Assembly: GCA_031397915.1 (NCBI GenBank)
Contig: JANNMM010000204.1
Coordinates: 1 to 5,746, forward strand
Reading direction: 5' to 3'
Length of the DNA stretch: 5,746 bases
DNA from: JANYCG01 sp031397915
GTDB taxonomy: Bacteria; Pseudomonadota; Gammaproteobacteria; Burkholderiales; Burkholderiaceae_C
Below are positions 1-5,599 of the stretch, one piece after another. The notes below the pieces were generated by a model. That model ran no database searches, was not told the DNA's origin, and was given only the letters and a program-made list of their open reading frames with translations. Made by a program: the position numbers and the translations under genes. Within the stretch, counting starts at the first letter, position 1. Every line of letters begins with the position of its first letter.

Positions 1-1
1 G

Positions 2-139
2 AAGGGTGCAACGCCGACCGGCATCCACGACCTCGCCGGCAACGTGTGCGAGTGGACGGCCGATTGGTTCGCGCCGTACTCGACCGAGCTCGCGACCGAC
101 CCGAAGGGTCCCGACACCGGCACCGAACGTGTGGTGCGC
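2..139 (+). other. Fragment of a formylglycine-generating enzyme (FGE/SUMF1-type) domain
   Basis: The translated residues include GIHDLAGNVCEWTADWF and, further on, ATDPKGPDTGTERVVR. In FGE-sulfatase domains (Pfam PF03781) the usual order is G-x-x-D-(M/L)-x-G-N-V-x-E-W-x-x-D-W-(Y/F), then a loop with NP.GP..G, then RV.RGGSW. The fragment follows this order exactly until the expected GGSW, where ProC sequence begins instead. FGE domains oxidise a sulfatase cysteine to formylglycine, or serve other roles in related proteins such as EgtB. The C-terminal active-site region of the domain would lie after the break, so nothing functional is left here. Only this stretch is visible, so the FGE subtype cannot be assigned. 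The junction lies between about 128 and 142. Confidence 0.72.
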
Positions 140-613
140 GCGATGCCCAATACGCCGGCACTGATTGGCCTGGGCCAGACGGCACTGTTCGCCCGCCCGG
201 CCGCCGGCGTTGCGGACCGCCAAGCCGTCGAACGCGTGATCCGGACAACTGGCGAATTTCTATGGCTGACCCAGGAAGAGCAGCTCGATGCGGTGACCGC
301 TCTGTCAGGCTCGGGTCCGGCCTATGTTTTTTACTTTATCGAAGCCATGATCGAGGCCGGCGCCGCCATGGGCTTGAGCCGTGAGCAGGCGCATCAGCTG
401 GCCGTCGGAACGTTTGTCGGCGCTTCGGCGTTGGCTCAGGGCGCCACGGAATCGCCCGAGATTCTGCGCGCCCGCGTAACCTCCAAAGGCGGAACGACCT
501 ACGCGGCCATCACGTCGATGGAGCAAAGCGGTATCAAGGCGGCGTTTGAGCAGGCCTTGAAGGCAGCGGGCACACGGGCCAAAGAACTGGGCGAAGAATT
601 CGGCGCGGCTTGA
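2..613 (+). CDS. proC: Hybrid ORF: C-terminal part of pyrroline-5-carboxylate reductase (ProC) fused in frame to an FGE-like fragment; 5' end outside window
   Basis: The frame is open from base 2 to the TGA at 611-613 and has no convincing start; the GTG at 44 is an internal Val codon. From base 131 about 160 residues are recognisable as ProC, which reduces pyrroline-5-carboxylate to proline with NAD(P)H in the cytoplasm. The MPNTP motif (143-157) ends the Rossmann domain. It is followed by the dimerisation domain with ALSGSGPAYV (near 299-328) and the family signature VTSKGGTT (near 475-500). ProC is usually about 270 residues, so the N-terminal ~110 residues with the dinucleotide-binding GxGxxG are absent and replaced by an unrelated sequence. 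The encoded protein should therefore not work as a reductase. By hand count, bases 1-120 are about 70% GC and 241-420 about 61%, consistent with two origins. The ProC identity is secure; whether the fusion exists in a living genome is not. Confidence 0.85.
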   Translation, partial: KGATPTGIHDLAGNVCEWTADWFAPYSTELATDPKGPDTGTERVVRAMPNTPALIGLGQTALFARPAAGVADRQAVERVIRTTGEFLWLTQEEQLDAVTALSGSGPAYVFYFIEAMIEAGAAMGLSREQAHQLAVGTFVGASALAQGATESPEILRARVTSKGGTTYAAITSMEQSGIKAAFEQALKAAGTRAKELGEEFGAA

Positions 614-623
614 GTGGCCAAAC

Positions 624-662
624 AGGCGCTCAAGCCGGCACTCACATAGGCGCTCAACCCGG
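624..662. repeat. Short imperfect direct repeat in the convergent gap
   Basis: AGGCGCTCAAGCCGG (624-638) recurs as AGGCGCTCAACCCGG (648-662), 14 of 15 bases identical with a 24-bp period. It fills most of the 52-bp gap between the converging stop codons of the proC-like frame and the lysR-type gene. A six-base inverted match, TGAGTG (611-616) with CACTCA (639-644), is also present but its loop is 22 nt and no T-run follows, so I do not call a terminator. The repeat may be a local duplication of no function. Confidence 0.4.
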
Positions 663-665
663 TAA

Positions 666-1580
666 TTAATACCCCGCCGCTGCCAGTTCCATCTGCTTCA
701 GGCGCAGTGTGATGCGCTCGACAAACTGCTGCGTCACGTGGGAGAGTGTGCGGTGTGTCGGTTTGAGAATGCCGACTTCAATGGTGTTGATCTTCGAGTT
801 GGCCAGCGGCCGCCAGACCACCTCGCCCTTCGCCAGCTCGTTCATGAAGCCGATTTTCGAGAAGAACGAGATGCCTTTTCCGCCGATCAGCAGGCGCTTG
901 ACCATCGGCGTGGAGTTGCACGAAATGCTGGGCTCGAGCTCCTCCCAGAAGCTGGCGAATTCAGGCACCACCAAACTGTGGATGGGCGAGAGGGTGCTGA
1001 TCTGGATGAAGGCCTGGCTTTTGCAGTCTTCAAAACTGATCTCGGTTTTCTTTGCCAGCGGGTGCGACGGCGCCATCACCACACCCGGCGGAAAATGCGC
1101 CTTGACCACAACCTCCAGCCCGGCCGGCAGTTTGCCCAGGTAACAGATGCCAATGTCGCTGTCGCCCTTCAGCACCCGCTCGGGCACCTCGCTGGGCATG
1201 GCCGAGGCGATGCTGTACCGCACAGCCGGGTAGGTTTCAGAGAAGTCTTCCACGGCGGCGGGCAGGAACTCGATCAGCAGCGAGTCCATCGCCGTCACCG
1301 ACACATGGCCCTTGCGCTCACCCTTGAGCGCGTCGAGTTCGCTGCGCGTGAGGTGGAAATCATGCAGGGTTGCGCGGATGTGTTGCTGCAGGCGCTCGCC
1401 AGCCGCGTTCAGGCGGATACCGGTGGGCACGCGGTCAAACAGCTCGGTGCCCAGTTCGTCTTCAAGGCGCAGGATTTGCCGGTTGACGGCGCTGGAGGCG
1501 ACAAACAGGTTTTGCGCCGCCTTGCGGATCGAGCCGCAGCGGGCGACTTCGAGAAAATACTTCAGGACGACGGCATGCAT
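666..1580 (-). CDS. LysR-type transcriptional regulator
   Basis: A 304-residue protein with standard LTTR length and layout. Residues ~1-62 are the winged helix-turn-helix: LKYFLEVARCGSIRKAAQ, then the recognition segment ASSAVNRQILRLEDELG and LFDR, then the RLNAAGERL wing. A linker helix runs to ~90 and the effector-binding domain starts at GHVSVTAMDS (91-100). LTTRs bind DNA as tetramers and respond to a small ligand, often a substrate or intermediate of a neighbouring pathway. The start is well fixed: an in-frame TAA lies 24 nt upstream (1604-1602) with no alternative initiation codon between, although the Shine-Dalgarno match is weak. The gene lies downstream of, and in the same direction as, the putative catabolic operon, whereas many LTTRs are divergent from their targets. 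The 224-bp AT-rich gap before it suggests its own promoter and probable autoregulation. It converges on the proC-like ORF. Effector unknown. Confidence 0.93.
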   Translation of the reverse strand: MHAVVLKYFLEVARCGSIRKAAQNLFVASSAVNRQILRLEDELGTELFDRVPTGIRLNAAGERLQQHIRATLHDFHLTRSELDALKGERKGHVSVTAMDSLLIEFLPAAVEDFSETYPAVRYSIASAMPSEVPERVLKGDSDIGICYLGKLPAGLEVVVKAHFPPGVVMAPSHPLAKKTEISFEDCKSQAFIQISTLSPIHSLVVPEFASFWEELEPSISCNSTPMVKRLLIGGKGISFFSKIGFMNELAKGEVVWRPLANSKINTIEVGILKPTHRTLSHVTQQFVERITLRLKQMELAAAGY

Positions 1581-1602
1581 GGATTTCGACGCTCTATCGA
1601 TT

Positions 1603-1618
1603 TACTATAAAAATAGTA
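1603..1618. promoter_or_regulatory. Perfect palindrome just upstream of the lysR-type gene
   Basis: TACTAT-AAAA-ATAGTA is a perfect 6-bp inverted repeat with a 4-bp spacer, ending 23 bp from the regulator's start codon. It is AT-only except for one C/G pair per arm, and the - strand reads TATAGT, which could serve as a -10 element. It could be an autoregulatory operator over the promoter or an RNA hairpin in the leader. It differs in sequence from the 1699/1740 dyads. The site is seen directly; its function is inferred. Confidence 0.45.
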
Positions 1619-1698
1619 GCAATAAGCCCATATATTACGTGACTTGAATGCTCAAAAAGTCTTGAAAACCCAATAAATTCACTCAGGAAGGCAAATAA

Positions 1699-1714
1699 TT
1701 AACATGGGTGTTAA
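1699..1714. promoter_or_regulatory. Candidate operator, copy A (16-bp dyad)
   Basis: TTAACA-TGGG-TGTTAA is a perfect 6-bp inverted repeat around a 4-bp centre. It lies 119-134 bp upstream of the lysR-type start codon. Its outer bases give T-N12-A, close to the T-N11-A rule for LTTR boxes, though the even length means it is not a classical box. The second copy at 1740-1755 supports a protein-binding role. The likely binder is the adjacent regulator, but this is inference. Confidence 0.55.
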
Positions 1715-1739
1715 CTATTGAAGAAAAACAGGCAATTTG

Positions 1740-1755
1740 TTAATAACCATGTTAA
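1740..1755. promoter_or_regulatory. Candidate operator, copy B (16-bp dyad, inverted relative to A)
   Basis: The + strand reads TTAATAACCATGTTAA; its reverse complement TTAACATGGTTATTAA matches copy A at 14 of 16 positions. Dyad symmetry is 5 of 6 arm pairs. Its centre (1747.5) is 41 bp from that of copy A (1706.5), close to four helical turns, so both would face the same side of the DNA. That is typical of a regulator binding two sites cooperatively. Confidence 0.55.
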
Positions 1756-1804
1756 TTTGACTATTGCGGCGGCTTTTCCGGCGACTTCGTGCACTGGTTT
1801 TTTC

Positions 1805-2137
1805 TCAAACCGGCTTGGCCACAAACGCCGCCACTAGCGGGTGGTCAAACTGCTTGCTCGCCACGCCGTCGGCGCCGCCAGGTTTGCCCAGGCAGCTCAC
1901 GGCAGGGCCAAAAAATTCGCGGTTGATGGCAATGAAATGCTGCAGGTGCGCAGGCGTTTCCTCGTCTTCATGGATCGCCTCGGGTGGGCACACCGAGACA
2001 CAAATGCCGCAGTTCACACACTCGTCGGGGTGGATGTAGAAAGTGCGCGCGCCTTCGTAAATGCAATCGACCGGGCAGCAGCTCACGCAGGTAGCGTCTT
2101 TGCAGTCGATGCAGCCGTCGGCAATGATGTAGGTCAT
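1805..2137 (-). CDS. 7Fe ferredoxin ([3Fe-4S][4Fe-4S], FdxA type)
   Basis: A 110-residue soluble electron carrier. The cysteines follow Azotobacter FdI/FdxA: C9-x2-C12-x4-C17-x3-C21-P, then C25, then C40-x2-C43-x2-C46-x3-C50-P, with the family landmarks PVDCIYEGA and YIHPDECVNCG. By alignment with AvFdI, C9, C17 and C50 would hold the [3Fe-4S] cluster and C21, C40, C43 and C46 the [4Fe-4S] cluster. C12 and C25 match FdI's non-ligand cysteines. Two further cysteines are less usual: C20, beside ligand C21, and C82 in the C-terminal tail. The tail also carries a GKPGGADGVAS stretch like that in actinobacterial FdxA. The gene starts 38 bp after the hydratase stop on the same strand, so it is probably cotranscribed and may exchange electrons with the operon's flavoprotein. 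The ribosome-binding site is poor, with no purine-rich motif directly upstream. Confidence 0.92.
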   Translation of the reverse strand: MTYIIADGCIDCKDATCVSCCPVDCIYEGARTFYIHPDECVNCGICVSVCPPEAIHEDEETPAHLQHFIAINREFFGPAVSCLGKPGGADGVASKQFDHPLVAAFVAKPV

Positions 2138-2175
2138 GGGCGGGCGTTCACAGGTTGCAGGTCATCGCGTGTGTA

Positions 2176-2964
2176 TCAAACGCCTCGCCACACCGGTTTG
2201 CGTTTTTCCTGAAAGGCTTTCACCCCTTCCTGTGAGTCGCTTGAATTCAGCGCCGCCACCAGGGCCGGAAGGCGTGTGGCCTGCGCCTGCGCGGGCGACA
2301 TCTGGCCGGTGAGGCGCACCACCTGTTTGATGGCTTGAACGGAGAGCGGCGCACAGGCCAGGATGTCATTTGTCCATTTCGCCACGGCAGCGTCCAGTTG
2401 CTCGCGCGGCACCACTTCGTTGACGAGGCCCAGCGCAAGGGCTTCTCCAGCCTTGATGCGTTTGCCTGTGAGCATCATGCCCATGGCTTTGCGAAACGGA
2501 ATTTGCCGCTGCAAAAGTGTCATGCCACCGTCCAGCGGCAAACGCCCCACCAGCGCTTCGGGCAGGCCAAAACTGGCCTCCTCACAAGCCACCACGATGT
2601 CACAGCCGAGCACCATCTCGAAGCCGCCGCCCAGCGCAAACCCATTCACGCGGGCGATCACGGGGATATTCAGCGTCTCGCGCAAGGCGATACCGCCAAA
2701 ACCGCCGGGGCGCGCCGCCGACCAGTATTCGAGGCCTGTCATTGACGGGTTTTTCATGTCGGCGCCCGCGCAGAAGGCGCGATCGCCAGCGCCGGTGAGC
2801 ACGATCACGCGCACCTCGCGGCTGTGTTCCAGCTCGGTCCAGATCGCCTGCAGGCGCGCTTCGGTGGCGATGTCCACCGCGTTCAACACTTCGGGGCGCG
2901 CCAGCGTGACCGTAGCGACATGGCCGTCAATGGCCAATTCAACGCCATCCAGGGCGACGCTCAT
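2176..2964 (-). CDS. Enoyl-CoA hydratase/isomerase (crotonase family)
   Basis: A 262-residue cytoplasmic crotonase of typical length. The oxyanion-hole motifs are FCAGADMK (64-71, backbone NH of A68) and GFALGGGFEM (108-117, backbone NH of G113). Both acid/base glutamates of true hydratases appear conserved: E116 (GGGFE) and E136 in SFGLPEALVG, matching rat E144 and E164. Hydration of a 2-enoyl-CoA, or the reverse dehydration, is therefore plausible. The stretch resembles CaiD (crotonobetainyl-CoA hydratase) as well as general hydratases, and the substrate cannot be chosen from sequence. The tail includes the usual AFQEKRKPVW. Its ATG overlaps the CoA-transferase TGA (2961-2964, ATGA), so translation is probably coupled; the local Shine-Dalgarno (GTAGG) is modest. 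The pairing with a CaiB-type transferase suggests it acts on the thioester made by that enzyme. Confidence 0.94.
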   Translation of the reverse strand: MSVALDGVELAIDGHVATVTLARPEVLNAVDIATEARLQAIWTELEHSREVRVIVLTGAGDRAFCAGADMKNPSMTGLEYWSAARPGGFGGIALRETLNIPVIARVNGFALGGGFEMVLGCDIVVACEEASFGLPEALVGRLPLDGGMTLLQRQIPFRKAMGMMLTGKRIKAGEALALGLVNEVVPREQLDAAVAKWTNDILACAPLSVQAIKQVVRLTGQMSPAQAQATRLPALVAALNSSDSQEGVKAFQEKRKPVWRGV

Positions 2965-4163
2965 TTGGCGCCTACCACGTCGGGCATGGCAACCGCGGCG
3001 TTGGCCGTTGGCACCGCGAAGTTCGCCAGCACTTCGTGCGTATGTTGGCCCAGCCGCGGCGGCGCGCGGCGCAACGTCACCTCGGCGCCCGACATCTGGA
3101 TCGGGCTGGTGATGAAGCTCAGGCGCTGGCCCTCACCGGGGCCGGTCATGATCATCCGGTTGTGCAGGGTTTGCGGGTCCACCAGCGCCTCGCGCATGTC
3201 GCGCACTGGCGCACAGAGCAAATCCTGCTCTTCCAGCCGGGCCAGCCAGTGGGCCTTGGTGCCCGCTGCAAATCGCGCCCGAAACAGCCCGTGCAGATCG
3301 TTTTTGTTTTTGAACTGCTGCTCCAGGTTGCTGTATTTCGGGTCCGCCGAGAGGTCGGGCAAATCCAGCGCCTTGCAGATGTCTTGCAGCGGGTTGGCCT
3401 TGAAGGCACCCACCAGCACCAGCGGGCCATCCGAGCAGTCAAACACGCCCGATAGTGGCATGGCGGCCCAATTGACTTCGGAGTCTTTCATCATCACCAT
3501 CGCCGCTTCCTGCATCTGCATGGCGAGCATGGAGTTGTAGAGCGAGACGCTGATTTTTTGCCCGGCGCCGGTGCGCGCGCGGTGCAGCAGCGCCAGCAAG
3601 ATGCCCTGCACCATGTGCATGCCGGCCGAATAATCGGCCAGTGCCGTCGGGTAGATCGACACCGGGATCGCATCGTCCGCGCGGCGCGCCATCACACCCG
3701 TCATGGCCTGCGCCAACACGTCTTGCCCGCCTTTGTGGGCGTAGGGGCCGCTTTCGCCAAAACCGGTGCCCACCGCGTAAATCACACGCGGGTTCAGGGC
3801 CTTGCAATCCTCGTAACCCAGGCCCATGCGGTCCATCACGCCGGCGCGGAAGTTGTTCACCACCACGTCGGCAGTGGCAATCATGGCTTTGACGCTGGCC
3901 ATGTGTTCGGGGTTGCGCAAATCCAGCGCCACACTGCGTTTGTTGCGGTTCAAGCTGCAGAAGATCGGGTTGTCGGCCCCAGCCACTGGTGCAAAGGTGG
4001 AGCGGCTCAGATCGCCTGCGCCCTGGCGCTCGATCTTGATGACATCGGCGCCATAGTCGGCCAGCGTTTGTGTACAAACCGGGCCCATCATGACCTGGGT
4101 GAAGTCGATGACGCGGATGCCGTCCAGCGGCAAACTGCCATCGGTTGGGGTGCTGGTGTTCAT
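2961..4163 (-). CDS. CaiB/BaiF-family (class III) CoA-transferase
   Basis: A 400-residue protein of the formyl-CoA:oxalate transferase / CaiB / alpha-methylacyl-CoA racemase superfamily. The N-terminal signature is LDGIRVIDFTQVMMGPVC with LADYGADVIKIER (13-46). It is followed by NRNKRSVALDLRNPE (72-86), the VVVNNFRAGVMDRMGLGY segment (100-117) and the YAVGTGFGESGPYA loop (129-142). The likely catalytic aspartate is D177 in ALADYSAGMH, aligned with Asp169 of Oxalobacter formyl-CoA transferase; it would form the aspartyl-CoA anhydride intermediate. The role would be CoA transfer between carboxylic acids in the cytoplasm, activating the pathway substrate. Racemase activity is less likely given the CAPVRDMREAL and GQHTHEVL C-terminal motifs typical of transferases. 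A GGAG ribosome-binding site sits about 7 nt before the ATG, and the start overlaps the flavoprotein stop by ATGA. Donor and acceptor are unknown. Confidence 0.94.
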   Translation of the reverse strand: MNTSTPTDGSLPLDGIRVIDFTQVMMGPVCTQTLADYGADVIKIERQGAGDLSRSTFAPVAGADNPIFCSLNRNKRSVALDLRNPEHMASVKAMIATADVVVNNFRAGVMDRMGLGYEDCKALNPRVIYAVGTGFGESGPYAHKGGQDVLAQAMTGVMARRADDAIPVSIYPTALADYSAGMHMVQGILLALLHRARTGAGQKISVSLYNSMLAMQMQEAAMVMMKDSEVNWAAMPLSGVFDCSDGPLVLVGAFKANPLQDICKALDLPDLSADPKYSNLEQQFKNKNDLHGLFRARFAAGTKAHWLARLEEQDLLCAPVRDMREALVDPQTLHNRMIMTGPGEGQRLSFITSPIQMSGAEVTLRRAPPRLGQHTHEVLANFAVPTANAAVAMPDVVGAK

Positions 4164-5575
4164 GCGGTCTCCAGGATTTTTTCGGCGCGCGGCTCAATGG
4201 CGCGGGCGAGTGCTGGCACGTCGGCATTGCGGCCGGTTTGGTCGCCCGGGTCGGCGCCTTGTGCGCGCAACGCCTTTTGCAGCGCCGGGATGTCGACGTT
4301 GCGCACCGAGACACCGGCGTTCAGCGCCAGCGCAGCGGCCACACCAGCAGCCTCGCCCATTGCCATACAGGGCGGAATTTCGCGCGAGATTTTTTGCGCC
4401 TGGGAGGTCACGGAGTAGTGGCGCCCAGCTACCAGCAGGTTGTCAACTCCGCCGTTGGCCGGACTTTTTGGGAGCAACACGCGGTAAGGCATGGTGTAGT
4501 CGCGCCCACGGGCGACGCTGTCGTCAAAACGCGTGCGCGCCGCCAGGTCTTCTTTGGTCAACACGTATTCGCCTTCGAGCAGACGGGTTTGGCGCACGCC
4601 GGTTTGTGGCGCCACGTCCACCACGTAACAGGTCTCGAAACCGGGCAGTTTGCCGCGAACCAGGTCCACCAAGGCGTGGATGTGCTGGCGGCCCTGCATT
4701 TCGGCGCGCGTCAGGTCTTGCACGTTCAGGCCGTCAAGCCCGGCCATGTGCGGGCAGTTGCACCAGACGATGCCGGGCAGCGGCGTCTTGAGCCACCAGA
4801 AGCCCCAGGAGCCGCCCAGCACTTTCTTGATTTGCCGGTCCAGCGCGGCAAAGGCCTCGGGCTCGGCTCGTTCGTAAGCCTCGGCTGCATCGGTGTCAAC
4901 GCCGCCCAGGCGGAACACGGTGGTCATGATGTAGTTGCCGCTGGTATGCTGCGCGCCTGCGCTGGCAGCCACGTCGAGGTCGCCGGTGGCGTCAATCACC
5001 ACGTCGCCCAGGATCGCTTCGCGGCCCGATTTGCTCTCGCAAATCACGCCTTTAATTGCACCGTCTTCCACCAAGGCTTCGGAAAACCAGGAATGCAGGC
5101 GCAGCCGGACCTTGTGTTCCTGCACCATCTCCAGCGACGCGCGTTTCCAGGCGTCGGGGTCGAATGCGGCGGCAAACACGATCGGGTGGGGCTGCTGCTG
5201 GGTGTGGAAGTCAAAGGTGCCCCAGCGCGTCCAGCGGCGGATGCTGTCCGCGTCGAGGCCCCATTCGTTCTGGCGAGGGTAGTGCGCCAGGCCCATGGCG
5301 GTCATGCGTTCGAGCAGGCTCATGCACACGCCGCGCACCGAAATTTCGTTCAGGTGGTTGTCCCACATATCGTCCAGCACCAGCACCATGCCGCCGGATG
5401 CAAGCCCGCCCAGGTGGCTGTAACGCTCCAGCAAAATGGTGTCGGCACCATTGCGCGCGGCCGCCAGTGCGGCAGAAAAACCAGCCGGGCCGCCACCCAC
5501 CACCACCACGTCGGCTTTGGCCACCACGCGCAGGTCGCGTGCGGGCCGATGGATCATTTCATTGACATTGTTCAT
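4160..5575 (-). CDS. FAD-dependent oxidoreductase (FAD_oxidored-type flavoprotein)
   Basis: A 471-residue flavoprotein with no signal peptide, so cytoplasmic. Residues 21-50 form the FAD-binding Rossmann motif: ADVVVVGGGPAGFSAALAAA (G27, G29, G32), ending with E50 to hold the adenosine ribose. GGLASGGMV follows at 56-64. The second FAD motif is DVVIDATGDLDVAASAGA (191-208). Near the C-terminus, NLLVAGRHYSVT (379-390) and the CMAMGEAAGVAAALA block (403-417) close the FAD site, a pattern characteristic of PF12831 proteins, which also carry a VRQTRLLEGEYVL-like segment (327-339). These enzymes oxidise or reduce varied organic substrates and few have been characterised, so the reaction is unknown. 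The start is supported by GAGGA (5587-5583) about 7 nt upstream. The gene begins 24 bp after the permease stop and overlaps the CoA-transferase start. Lacking an iron-sulfur motif of its own, it may use the operon's ferredoxin. Confidence 0.9.
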   Translation of the reverse strand: MNNVNEMIHRPARDLRVVAKADVVVVGGGPAGFSAALAAARNGADTILLERYSHLGGLASGGMVLVLDDMWDNHLNEISVRGVCMSLLERMTAMGLAHYPRQNEWGLDADSIRRWTRWGTFDFHTQQQPHPIVFAAAFDPDAWKRASLEMVQEHKVRLRLHSWFSEALVEDGAIKGVICESKSGREAILGDVVIDATGDLDVAASAGAQHTSGNYIMTTVFRLGGVDTDAAEAYERAEPEAFAALDRQIKKVLGGSWGFWWLKTPLPGIVWCNCPHMAGLDGLNVQDLTRAEMQGRQHIHALVDLVRGKLPGFETCYVVDVAPQTGVRQTRLLEGEYVLTKEDLAARTRFDDSVARGRDYTMPYRVLLPKSPANGGVDNLLVAGRHYSVTSQAQKISREIPPCMAMGEAAGVAAALALNAGVSVRNVDIPALQKALRAQGADPGDQTGRNADVPALARAIEPRAEKILETA

Positions 5576-5580
5576 TCAGG

Positions 5581-5587
5581 GTTCCTC
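5581..5587 (-). promoter_or_regulatory. Ribosome-binding site of the FAD-dependent oxidoreductase
   Basis: The - strand reads GAGGAAC, with the GAGGA core ending about 7 nt before the ATG at 5575. It lies within the 24-bp gap after the permease stop codon and supports the chosen start over the later in-frame ATG at residue 7. Confidence 0.7.
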
Positions 5588-5599
5588 AATTTTTTGGGT

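Larger units (their letters stand above)
1581..1804. other. 224-bp AT-rich intergenic region (control region of the lysR-type gene)
   Basis: This is the only sizeable non-coding stretch. It lies between the ferredoxin stop (1805) and the regulator's start (1580). Bases 1621-1740 are about 33% GC by hand count, against roughly 60% or more in flanking genes. It contains three dyads (1603-1618, 1699-1714, 1740-1755) and two copies of ACTATTG (1714-1720 and 1760-1766), each soon after one of the paired dyads. No open frame of note is seen. Hexamers such as TTGAGC and TAATAT occur on the - strand, but not at a clear 16-18 bp spacing, so the promoter position is left open. Confidence 0.6.

Noticed and set aside
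44..46. GTG as start codon of the proC-like gene
   Set aside because: The frame continues open to the window edge and the codon lies inside the conserved GNVCEW motif, so it encodes an internal valine.
611..644. Possible terminator from TGAGTG pairing with CACTCA after the proC-like stop
   Set aside because: Six pairs around a 22-nt loop with no U-tract; too weak to call.
738..1610. Long + strand open frame (290 codons) opposite the LysR gene
   Set aside because: It is antisense to a clear LTTR; its composition (His, Arg and Gln rich, no recognisable domain) is typical of a GC-rich shadow frame.
1794..1809. Possible terminator hairpin GGTTT...AAACC at the ferredoxin stop codon
   Set aside because: Stem of only five mostly A/T pairs, overlapping the stop codon, with no T-run following on the - strand.
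2363..3112. + strand open frame of 249 codons opposite the enoyl-CoA hydratase
   Set aside because: Low-complexity Ser/Pro/Ala/Arg-rich translation with no domain; shadow of a conserved crotonase.
3439..4314. - strand open frame of 291 codons overlapping the CoA-transferase in another frame
   Set aside because: Arg/Gln/His-rich frame-shifted reading of the transferase gene; the transferase frame carries all family motifs.
3558..4418. Long + strand open frame (286 codons) opposite the CoA-transferase
   Set aside because: It spans the junction of two well-supported - strand genes, is rich in His/Ala/Val and Arg, and has no family motifs.
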